From positions 1 through 48,657 of the forward strand of contig JAGWLR010000016.1 of NCBI GenBank assembly GCA_028864885.1: 48,657 nt of DNA. Reading direction: 5' to 3'. Positions 10,088 to 17,477 of this stretch are shown here, piece after piece. The DNA is from Burkholderiales bacterium (lineage in GTDB: Bacteria; Pseudomonadota; Gammaproteobacteria; Burkholderiales; Burkholderiaceae_C). The notes beneath the pieces were generated by a model, which was not told where the DNA came from, searched no databases, and saw only the letters and a list, made by a program, of their open reading frames with translations. The position numbers and the translations under genes were made by a program. Position 1 is the first letter of the stretch. Each line of letters starts with the position of its first letter.

Positions 10088-11233
10088 ATGTCCAGAAAAC
10101 TGTTCCTCCAACTGTCTGACTGGGTTCTGAGTACCGACCCCCGCCAGCGACTGCGCATCATGCGGTCGCTGATGGCGGCGTTTGCGTATTTCGCCTGCAT
10201 CGGGCTGATGGTGTACTGCAGTTGGGCAGGATTCATGTCGAACGCCGACACCTGGCGGGTGTCCGTGGCCACGATCATCAACCTGGCATTTTGGTACGGC
10301 ATGCTACGCAGCGGCCTCAACCTCAGGTTCAAAGATCCGTCGCTGACCCTGCCCCAGGTCTTGTCTGGCCTGACCATCGCCATCGTCGCCTATGCGGTGA
10401 CCGGGCCGATTCACGGCTCCACCCTGATCTTTTTGGCATTGGTGATGGTGTTCGGCATTTTCGCGCTGCAATCCCGTACCGCGAAAATTGTAGGGGCCAG
10501 CACGGTGCTGGTGATGTCAGGGACCATCGTTTACAAAAGCGCCACCGACCCCTTCCATTACCCGCTGTCGCTGGAGATCGCCCATTTCATCCTGATCATC
10601 TCGGTCATTCCCACGCTGTCGGCGCTGGCTGCCCAGTTGAACAACCTGCACAAGCGGCTGGAAACCCAGCGATCCGAGCTGGCCCAGGCCCTCGCCCGCA
10701 TCCAGGTGCTGGCCACGCGGGACGAGTTGACCGGGCTGATCAACCGACGCCACATGATGGAGGTGCTCAACCAGCACCAAAAACGCCTGGACCGCTCGGG
10801 GCACCATGACTTCTATCTGGCCTTGCTGGATGTTGACCACTTCAAGCGCATCAATGACACTCATGGGCACAGCGTAGGCGACGACGTGCTGCACCGGTTC
10901 GCCCAGGTGCTCGAAAGCGCCCTGCGTGACACCGACATCGTGGCGCGCTGGGGCGGGGAGGAGTTTTTGCTCCTGCTCAACGACACCACCGCGGATGTAG
11001 CCAACATTGCCATCGAGCGCGCCCGTACGGCGCTGGCGCAAACGCCGCTGCTGCCCAACCTGCCCGACTTGAAGATCACTTTTTCAGCAGGCCTGACCGG
11101 CTATCTGGATGGCGAATTGCTGCACACCTGCATCGAGCGCGCCGACAAGGCCCTGTATCGGGCCAAGAAGCAGGGCCGCAACTGCACCGTGATCGATGAC
11201 CCCGACAACGAGGAGCCTGGCCCCAGCCCATGA
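10088..11233 (+). CDS. Membrane-bound diguanylate cyclase (GGDEF) 1
   Basis: The predicted reaction is two GTP to cyclic di-GMP at the inner membrane. The 381-residue protein has an N-terminal membrane region with about six hydrophobic segments (residues 20-190), a short coiled coil (NNLHKRLETQRSELAQALARI) and a GGDEF domain (about 205-370). The active site is intact as RWGGEEF, and RDTD five residues before it matches the inhibitory RxxD site for product feedback. The start at 10088 gives the same N-terminal length as the following paralog (SRKLFLQLSDWVLS against KERLRPLVDLLLSR); an ATG at 10055 is possible. Its stop overlaps the next gene by four bases. No extracellular sensor domain is visible. 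Confidence 0.9.
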   Translation: MSRKLFLQLSDWVLSTDPRQRLRIMRSLMAAFAYFACIGLMVYCSWAGFMSNADTWRVSVATIINLAFWYGMLRSGLNLRFKDPSLTLPQVLSGLTIAIVAYAVTGPIHGSTLIFLALVMVFGIFALQSRTAKIVGASTVLVMSGTIVYKSATDPFHYPLSLEIAHFILIISVIPTLSALAAQLNNLHKRLETQRSELAQALARIQVLATRDELTGLINRRHMMEVLNQHQKRLDRSGHHDFYLALLDVDHFKRINDTHGHSVGDDVLHRFAQVLESALRDTDIVARWGGEEFLLLLNDTTADVANIAIERARTALAQTPLLPNLPDLKITFSAGLTGYLDGELLHTCIERADKALYRAKKQGRNCTVIDDPDNEEPGPSP

Positions 11234-12384
11234 AGGAACGTCTGCGCCCCCTCGTCGACTTGTTACTCAGCCGGGATCCTCAGATTCGGTCCCGGCTGGT
11301 TTTCAGCTGGATCGCGATCTACGGCTACAGCGCCGGCTCGATCGTCTTGCTGTTGGCCGCCCACATGGGGCTGGTTCACGCCCGCTCCATTTTTTGGCTG
11401 CTGGGGTTCATTTGGACCGGCGTGCTGACCTTTTACCTCTTGGTGCGAACCGGTTGGTCGAGCCGTCTGGGGTATCCGGGAATGGACTTCCCGCAATGCA
11501 TTTTTGCGCTGATCGCCATGATGGCGGGCTATGTCGTGGCCGGCCCCATTCGCGAAGGCGTGATGCCCTTGGTGACGCTGTTGCTGATCTTTGGGGTCTT
11601 CACGCTGGAGCCGCGCCAAGTCCTGCTGATCGGGGCATTGACGGTCATCTGTCTGGGCGCGGTCGTGGGCGGCATGGTGCTGTTCATGCCAGGCGAATAC
11701 GATGGCCGGGCGGCCCTGCTCAAATTCACCCTGTGCGCACTCATTCTGCCGGCCATCTCGGCCGTGGCCTATTACGTGGCCCGGATTCGCCTCAGGGTGA
11801 AGCAACAGAAGATCGAACTGCGGCAGGCCTTGTCGATGCTGCAGGAAGTCGCCATTCGCGACGACATGACGGGGCTGGTCAACCGCCGCCACATGCTGCA
11901 GTTGCTCGACCAGCAGCGCGAACGTCAGGCCCGAACTGGCGAAGGCTTCTGCGTCGCCCTGATCGACCTGGATCACTTCAAGCAGATCAACGACCAGCAC
12001 GGCCACCACGTCGGTGACGAAGTGCTCAAGGACTTTTCTTTGGCGGCGGTTTCGGTGTTGCGCCAGACCGATGTGTTGGCGCGCTGGGGTGGCGAAGAAT
12101 TTCTGTTGATGATGCCCACCCCGGGTGAGACGGGGTTCGAGCAGGTGCTGCAGGCGCTCGATCGGGTCCGGCAGATGCTGATGGCGATGCCCACCCTGCC
12201 GGATCGCCCTGTGAGCTTCTCTGCCGGCGTCACCTGCCATCCACCCGGCGAATCGCTGCGCGAAACCCTGGAACGCGCCGACCGTGCCTTGTACCAGGCC
12301 AAAGCAGCCGGCCGCGCCCGGTCGGTGGTACTGACGATTGAGGACAATCTGACTCAGGCAAGCCCTGACAGTCACTCCGCTTGA
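11230..12384 (+). CDS. Membrane-bound diguanylate cyclase (GGDEF) 2, paralog of the upstream gene
   Basis: This 384-residue cyclase has the same architecture as the gene before it: a leader with LLSRDPQIRSR, a multi-helix membrane region (about residues 20-190), a coiled coil (RVKQQKIELRQALSMLQEV) and a GGDEF domain with active-site RWGGEEF. RQTD lies five residues upstream and fits the inhibitory site. The ATG sits inside the stop of the previous gene (ATGA), so the two are probably translationally coupled and made in similar amounts. Shared layout and motifs point to a tandem duplication that has since diverged mainly in the membrane part. This would suit heterodimers or two different membrane signals, which is inference. 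A hybrid kinase gene follows after 108 bases. Confidence 0.92.
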   Translation: MKERLRPLVDLLLSRDPQIRSRLVFSWIAIYGYSAGSIVLLLAAHMGLVHARSIFWLLGFIWTGVLTFYLLVRTGWSSRLGYPGMDFPQCIFALIAMMAGYVVAGPIREGVMPLVTLLLIFGVFTLEPRQVLLIGALTVICLGAVVGGMVLFMPGEYDGRAALLKFTLCALILPAISAVAYYVARIRLRVKQQKIELRQALSMLQEVAIRDDMTGLVNRRHMLQLLDQQRERQARTGEGFCVALIDLDHFKQINDQHGHHVGDEVLKDFSLAAVSVLRQTDVLARWGGEEFLLMMPTPGETGFEQVLQALDRVRQMLMAMPTLPDRPVSFSAGVTCHPPGESLRETLERADRALYQAKAAGRARSVVLTIEDNLTQASPDSHSA

Positions 12385-12445
12385 TCTGTGCCACAGTAAA
12401 CTGGTCGAGCCGGGTCGCCACCACCCAGCAATGCAGTCCCTCCTC

Positions 12446-12465
12446 ACACCAGGCGTGTCTGGTGT
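12446..12465. promoter_or_regulatory. Inverted repeat upstream of hybrid kinase gene
   Basis: A perfect 7-base inverted repeat ACACCAG / CTGGTGT with a 6-base loop lies 27 bases before the ATG at 12493. No T-tract follows, so it is not a terminator. It could be an operator or a leader hairpin. Chance occurrence is possible in this GC-rich sequence. Confidence 0.3.
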
Positions 12466-12492
12466 CATCGGTGGTGTCTGTGTTGCTGCTGC

Positions 12493-14562
12493 ATGTCTCA
12501 CTCACCTGAACCCGTGCGTTCGTCGTTCACCGACGCCGCTTTGTCTCTGGCCGCCCGAACCTTGCCGGACGAGTCAGTCAAGTCCATCCTCGACCGGCTG
12601 CTGCCGGCCCTCAAGGCGTGGACCGGCAGTTCGCTGGCGTTTGCCGCCACGGTTGAAGTCGCCCCCTCCGGTCACCCTCACCTGCTGGCCGGAACGGGGG
12701 ATGAAATCCTGCGCGATCAGACCGAGCTGTGGGACACCCTGTTTCGTGATCAACAAGCCTGGATCAAAGCCCCCACCGGAGACCCTCGCCTGAGCAGCTT
12801 GATGGGCTGGCCTTTGCGGCATGGCACCCAATTGATCGGCGTGATCGGGCTGGCCAACCGACCTGCGGGCTACGACGAAACCTTGCTGCGCGCCATGCAG
12901 GTGGGATTGGTGATCGCCGCTGGGCTCGTGGCCACGGCCCTGCTGACGCAATCGAGCCAGCAATCGCTCGACGATCTGTCACTCAAAGCCGGCAACCTGC
13001 GCGCGAGCAAAGAGCAATATCGGCACATTTTCGAGGTCGCGGGCGTCGGCCTGTGCCGAGTGGGACTCGATGGCCGATTCCTGGATGTGAACCAGCGCTT
13101 TGCCGACATCACCGGGCGATCCCGCGAGGCTTTGCTCGGCTTGACCGTGGCCGACATCACCTACTCGGAGGACTGGGGCTCGGACTTCGCCTTGATGGAA
13201 GAAACCATCCGCGGGCCACAAGATCGCTACCAGACCGACAAGCGCTACATCCGCCCGGACGGCAGCATCGTCTGGGTGGCCTTGACCGCCGTGCTGGTAC
13301 GCGATGCGCAGGGGCGACCGGCTCACTTTGTCTCCGTGGTTGAAGACATCGGGGACCGCCTGCGCTACGAAGAAGCCATCACCTCGGCCAAGGCGGCAGA
13401 ACGGGCCAGCAAAGCCAAGACCGAATTCCTCTCACGCATGAGTCATGAGCTGCGCACCCCGCTCAACGCCATGCTGGGGTTCGCGCAACTGTTGCGGGTC
13501 GATCCCCGGTACCCACTCAACGACAACCAGCTGCAAAAGGTTCAGCACATCGAACGGGCCGGCGCGCACCTGCTGGCCATGCTGACCGATGTACTTGATC
13601 TGTCACGCATCGAAGCCGGCAGCTTGCCTTTGTCACTGGAGGCGACGCCGGTCATCGGGGTGATGCAAGAGGCGTGTGCCCTTGTGCAGCATCAGGTGGA
13701 AGAGGCTGGGTTGCAACTGCAACTCACCCTGCCAGAACAGGCGGTGTTTGCCCTGGCGGATCAGGTCCGGCTGCGGCAGATCCTGGTGAACCTGCTGTCC
13801 AATGCCATCAAGTACAACCGCCCCCAAGGTCGCATCATGCTGGAGGCTTTGGCGCTGACGCCGCATGTGGTCATCACGGTCAGCGACACGGGCAAGGGCT
13901 TGAGCGAAGAACAGCAGGCTCATCTGTTCGAACCCTTCAATCGTCTGGGCGCAGAAAAAACCAATATCGAGGGCACCGGCATTGGCCTGGTGATCGTCAA
14001 ACGCCTGGTCGACCTGATGCAAGGCCGCATCGAGGTCAGCAGTGCATTGCAAATCGGCAGTCGGTTTCGGATTTGGTTGAATGAGGCCACCCCTGACACG
14101 CATGTCAATCACGGCATGCAAGATGCCTTGTTGCGTCCCAGGCAGTCCGGCTTTGGCAGTCTCGATGGCCTCGGTGGTGGGCAACTGTCTTTGCTCTACG
14201 CCGAAGACAACCCGATCAATGTGGAGTTGGTACGCCAGGTCCTGCGCATGCGGCCGCAATGGCATTTGGATGTCGCCACACACGGCGCCCAGGCCATCGA
14301 GATGGCCTTGTCCAGCCCGCCCGATCTGCTCCTGCTCGACATGCACTTGGGCGACATGAACGGCACCGACGTGTCAGACGAACTGGCCCGCCACCCTCAC
14401 ACGGCTGACATCCCCCGCGTGGCCTTGTCGGCCGACGTGATGCCGGATCAGATTCATGAAGCGCGCGAGCGAGGGTTTGTCGAATACCTCAGCAAACCGC
14501 TGGAGGTGCCCAAGCTGCTGCGCATCTTGGATCAATGCGCGAAGTCGATGGGCCCGGTGTGA
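12493..14562 (+). CDS. Hybrid sensor histidine kinase (GAF-like, PAS, HisKA, HATPase, REC)
   Basis: The 689-residue protein is a hybrid kinase. In order it has a GAF-like region (about 20-150), a PAS domain (170-295), a HisKA domain with SHELRTPLN (phospho-acceptor His about 318), an ATPase domain with N-box NLLSNAIKYN and G-boxes DTGKGL and GTGIGL (420-530), and a C-terminal receiver domain with acceptor Asp about 616 (LLLLDMHLGD) and YLSKPL. No transmembrane span is obvious apart from a hydrophobic stretch in the GAF-like part, so it is probably cytoplasmic. There is no clear ribosome site before the ATG. Its receiver is very similar to that of the kinase-less gene at 17478, suggesting duplication. 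No separate response regulator lies next to it. Confidence 0.9.
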   Translation: MSHSPEPVRSSFTDAALSLAARTLPDESVKSILDRLLPALKAWTGSSLAFAATVEVAPSGHPHLLAGTGDEILRDQTELWDTLFRDQQAWIKAPTGDPRLSSLMGWPLRHGTQLIGVIGLANRPAGYDETLLRAMQVGLVIAAGLVATALLTQSSQQSLDDLSLKAGNLRASKEQYRHIFEVAGVGLCRVGLDGRFLDVNQRFADITGRSREALLGLTVADITYSEDWGSDFALMEETIRGPQDRYQTDKRYIRPDGSIVWVALTAVLVRDAQGRPAHFVSVVEDIGDRLRYEEAITSAKAAERASKAKTEFLSRMSHELRTPLNAMLGFAQLLRVDPRYPLNDNQLQKVQHIERAGAHLLAMLTDVLDLSRIEAGSLPLSLEATPVIGVMQEACALVQHQVEEAGLQLQLTLPEQAVFALADQVRLRQILVNLLSNAIKYNRPQGRIMLEALALTPHVVITVSDTGKGLSEEQQAHLFEPFNRLGAEKTNIEGTGIGLVIVKRLVDLMQGRIEVSSALQIGSRFRIWLNEATPDTHVNHGMQDALLRPRQSGFGSLDGLGGGQLSLLYAEDNPINVELVRQVLRMRPQWHLDVATHGAQAIEMALSSPPDLLLLDMHLGDMNGTDVSDELARHPHTADIPRVALSADVMPDQIHEARERGFVEYLSKPLEVPKLLRILDQCAKSMGPV

Positions 14563-14569
14563 ACGAGTT

Positions 14570-15088
14570 TCAACCCGGCAGATCCGTGAAGAAGCGGCTG
14601 CCGTGGAAGATCAAGGGCTTGGCCCCCACCCGGCGTCGCACATGCTCGACCCGACCGATCAACACCACATGATCACCCGCGGGCACCATCTGGTGCGGCG
14701 TGCATTCAAACACAGCCACAGCACCGTCGATGACAGGCGCGCCCGTGAACCCAGGGCGCCACGGCGTGCCTTCAAATCGATCAATGCCCTTCTTGGCAAA
14801 ACGTTCGGCCAGCAAGCGTTGATCGGCCGCCAACACATTGATGGCGTAATGGGTGGCCGACTGGAACCCCGGCAAGGCCGTCGACTTGGCCGACAAGCAC
14901 CACAACACCAAGGGCGGAGACAGAGACACCGAACTGAACGAGTTGGCGGTCAAACCAATCAAATGCCCCTGATCGTCGCGCGCCGTGATGATCGTGACCC
15001 CGGTGGCGAACTGGCCCAATGCGGCACGAAATTCGTCGGTGGTGAAGGGCTCGGCCGCGGCTGGCGTCTGCACTGGCGTCAAGGACAT
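14570..15088 (-). CDS. Flavin reductase-like (FMN-binding split barrel) protein
   Basis: The 172-residue protein belongs to the flavin reductase family (HpaC / DIM6-NTAB type) that reduces FMN or FAD with NAD(P)H, often for a partner monooxygenase. Family features are FRAALGQFATGVTIITARD, GLTANSFSSVSLSPPLVLWCL, an NVLAADQ segment and FECTPHQMVPAGDHVVLIGRV near the C terminus. I chose the ATG at 15088; upstream residues from further starts overlap the preceding gene and match nothing. It follows the membrane methyltransferase gene by 16 bases on the same strand and converges with the hybrid kinase, ending 7 bases from its stop. No monooxygenase partner is seen in the window, so the physiological substrate is open. 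Confidence 0.88.
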   Translation of the reverse strand: MSLTPVQTPAAAEPFTTDEFRAALGQFATGVTIITARDDQGHLIGLTANSFSSVSLSPPLVLWCLSAKSTALPGFQSATHYAINVLAADQRLLAERFAKKGIDRFEGTPWRPGFTGAPVIDGAVAVFECTPHQMVPAGDHVVLIGRVEHVRRRVGAKPLIFHGSRFFTDLPG

Positions 15089-15104
15089 GGAAACTTTCTC
15101 TGGA

Positions 15105-15890
15105 TCAAGCCCGCAGTGTAGACGTGCCGTGCGAAGCGTGCACAACAGGCAGGCGATACACCCATATCGGCCGCCCGGAATCCAAAGTGAAGTGCGCGTG
15201 GGGTGGTACCACCTTGCCTGCTGCGTCGGTGGCTGCAAACTCCAGGCTCACCAGCCAGCTACCGGGCTTCATGGTGGCGCAAGCCTTGGCCCAGGCACGT
15301 GGCATGGTTTCGGGCCGCTGAAACAAGTACACCAGGTCGTACGCGGACCAGTTGGCCGCCCACATGTCCCCGCGTCGCACCTGGGCCCAGGGGCATCGCA
15401 GCGCGCAAACTGCCCACCACATCCAGCTCCACTCGATGCCCATCAGGCGAGCGCTCGGATACGCCTGTCGCAGGGCGCGCAAACCATCGCCCATGCCACA
15501 GCCGGCATCCAGAATCTGCGCCCCGTCGGGCAAGTGCACCTGCTCTGGCAAGTTCAACAAGGCATCACGCGGGGTGGGAAAGACAGGGGCGTCTTGCCAG
15601 GACCGGATGGGGTAAGCCAACAGCAGCAAGGCCAGGGGCGCCAACCAAACCCAAGCAGGCAACCCGCCGCCCTGCCCCAACGCCAGCACCGACAGCGGAA
15701 AGCCCCCCGCCACAAACACGCGCCGCCAGGTGGTGGCGGCCACGGCGGGCCACAGCGCGAGCGACGCGCCCAAGGCCGTGGGCAAGGTCAGCACGGCCCA
15801 CAGCGGCGCCGCCGCTTGCCGCAACACCCAGGCCAGCACCCAGGCCGCCGCCCATGTCAACAAAGCTGGCAAAGGCCAGACGATGCGCAT
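15105..15890 (-). CDS. Membrane-anchored class I SAM methyltransferase
   Basis: The 261-residue protein combines an N-terminal membrane part with about four hydrophobic segments (residues 5-105, including LPALLTWAAAWVLAWVL and WVWLAPLALLLLAYPI) and a C-terminal methyltransferase-like domain. The SAM motif is ILDAGCGMGDGLRAL, followed by acidic GIEWSW and the segment YDLVYLFQRPETMPRAW. The substrate is unknown. It begins 7 bases after parB if the ATG at 15890 is used; a GTG at 15917 would overlap parB. Tight spacing suggests co-transcription with parB upstream and the flavin reductase downstream. Such a gene after parB is not part of the core par operon. Confidence 0.75.
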   Translation of the reverse strand: MRIVWPLPALLTWAAAWVLAWVLRQAAAPLWAVLTLPTALGASLALWPAVAATTWRRVFVAGGFPLSVLALGQGGGLPAWVWLAPLALLLLAYPIRSWQDAPVFPTPRDALLNLPEQVHLPDGAQILDAGCGMGDGLRALRQAYPSARLMGIEWSWMWWAVCALRCPWAQVRRGDMWAANWSAYDLVYLFQRPETMPRAWAKACATMKPGSWLVSLEFAATDAAGKVVPPHAHFTLDSGRPIWVYRLPVVHASHGTSTLRA

Positions 15891-15897
15891 GCGGCGA

Positions 15898-16797
15898 TCA
15901 GTCCGTCGATCCACCACGCAGCTTGTCGATCAAGCCATTGAGCTCATCGAGGCTGCCAAACTGAATGGTGATCTCACCCTGTTCACCGCGCTTGGTCTTG
16001 CGCTTGACATGGATCTCCACCTGTGCGGTCAAGAGGTCAGACAGTTCCTCTTCCAGCCGCACCACATCACGCGATTTTTCTTGCTTGACCCGCAGCAGCG
16101 GGGTCTGGCGACCCGCGCCCTGCACCTTGGCCACGAGCTTTTCTGCCTCGCGCACATTGAGCTTCTTGGCCGCCACCTCATGCGCGGTGGTGATCTGCTG
16201 TGCTTTGTCCAGCGACAGCAAGGCACGGGCGTGGCCCATGTCGATGTCACCGGCCATCAGCATGCCTTGCACCGGCTCGGCCAGGTTCAGCAGGCGCAGC
16301 AGATTGGAGGCCGCACTGCGCGAACGACCGACCGCTTGCGCGGCTTGCTCATGCGTCAGGCCGAATTCTTGCGTCAGGCGCTGCAGGCCCTGGGCTTCTT
16401 CCAGCGGATTGAGGTCTTCCCGCTGAATGTTCTCGATCAGGGCCATCACGGCGGCGGCTTCGTCAGGCACCTCCTTGACGAGCACCGGCACCTCGGTCAG
16501 GCCAGCCAGACGCGCCGCACGCGAGCGGCGTTCACCGGCGATGATTTCATAACGACCCTCACCGATCGGGCGAACCAGGATCGGTTGCATGATGCCCTGC
16601 GAACGGATCGACTCGGCCAGCTCGTACAAGGAGCCCTCGTCCATGCGCGTGCGAGGCTGGTACTTGCCCGCCTGCATCAGATCAAGTCGCAAAGTCGTTG
16701 GCGCCCCCTCGCTGCTCACGGCGGGTGCGTCGCTCACTTTGGGGCCCAACAGGGCCTCCAGGCCCATGCCCAAGCCTTTGGATTTCTTCGTTGCCAT
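15898..16797 (-). CDS. parB: Chromosome-partitioning protein ParB (Spo0J)
   Basis: ParB binds parS sites near the origin, spreads as a CTP-dependent clamp and is moved by ParA so that daughter origins separate. The 299-residue protein has the typical N terminus KGLGMGLEALLG that contacts ParA, a CTP-binding ParB/Srx domain with GERRSRAARLAGL and ENIQREDLNPLEEAQ (about residues 70-125), an HTH parS-binding domain with THEQAAQAVGRSRSAASN (about 140-165), and a C-terminal dimerisation region. I chose the ATG at 16797. Three parS sites lie 3.5-5 kb away in rsmG and mnmG. It is separated from parA by a hydrolase gene and an opposing PAS-REC gene. Confidence 0.97.
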   Translation of the reverse strand: MATKKSKGLGMGLEALLGPKVSDAPAVSSEGAPTTLRLDLMQAGKYQPRTRMDEGSLYELAESIRSQGIMQPILVRPIGEGRYEIIAGERRSRAARLAGLTEVPVLVKEVPDEAAAVMALIENIQREDLNPLEEAQGLQRLTQEFGLTHEQAAQAVGRSRSAASNLLRLLNLAEPVQGMLMAGDIDMGHARALLSLDKAQQITTAHEVAAKKLNVREAEKLVAKVQGAGRQTPLLRVKQEKSRDVVRLEEELSDLLTAQVEIHVKRKTKRGEQGEITIQFGSLDELNGLIDKLRGGSTD

Positions 16798-16813
16798 AGG
16801 TTGAGATTGTCGT

Positions 16814-17416
16814 CTATGTCGGCGGCAGCGCATCCACCCATTGGCCAAACAGGTTCCAGCCCTGGGGCCAATCACCTTGCCCTGATGCGGCGTTCACATG
16901 CCCCAAGGCGCCCAGGGACACAAAGCTGGCCCCCCAGTCCTGCGCCAGCCGGGCTGCGCGCTCAGGGCGGCTGTAGCTGTCATTCGTCGACGCCAGGACC
17001 TGAGCCGGAAACGGCAAGCGTTGCCGTGGCACCTTGATCCAGCCGTGTAGCTGCGGCGGCAACTCATCGAGCCGATCTGGCGAATCGAGATCCGGTGGCG
17101 CTACCAACCACGCGCCGCGAACACGGGCAATGTGCTTTGAATGAGTCGCCCAAGCCGCCACCAAATGACACCCCAGGCTGTGCGCCACCAGCACCGCAGG
17201 CTCTTCGAGCAAATGGTCTTGCGCCAACAAGGCCTCGTCGAGCTGCATCATCCAGTCACCCCGGCGAGGCCAGTGCCAGTCATCTTGCGCAACCTTGACC
17301 CAATGGGCATGGTCCGAATGGATGTCGGCCCAGCGGCTTTGCCAATGTTCGGGTCCAGAATCGTTCCAGCCGGCTAGCAGAACGAAGGTCGATAAACGCG
17401 GTCTACGGGTTGTCAT
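16814..17416 (-). CDS. RBBP9/YdeN-family serine hydrolase
   Basis: The 200-residue protein is a small alpha/beta hydrolase of the RBBP9/YdeN type. The start TFVLLAGWNDSGPEHWQSRW is diagnostic. The catalytic triad is visible: nucleophile Ser in VAHSLGCH, Asp in ASTNDSYS and His in GALGHVNAASG. No signal peptide is seen, so it should be cytoplasmic. The ATG at 17416 is used; more distal starts run into the promoter region of the divergent PAS-REC gene. It lies 16 bases upstream of parB and so is likely co-transcribed with it. The substrate is unknown, and a direct role in chromosome partition is not implied by the sequence. Confidence 0.88.
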   Translation of the reverse strand: MTTRRPRLSTFVLLAGWNDSGPEHWQSRWADIHSDHAHWVKVAQDDWHWPRRGDWMMQLDEALLAQDHLLEEPAVLVAHSLGCHLVAAWATHSKHIARVRGAWLVAPPDLDSPDRLDELPPQLHGWIKVPRQRLPFPAQVLASTNDSYSRPERAARLAQDWGASFVSLGALGHVNAASGQGDWPQGWNLFGQWVDALPPT

Positions 17417-17477
17417 GCCCCCTATCCTAGTGTCTCGTGGATGAGGCAAAAGTGTTGCAAATTGCAATAATGGCAGA

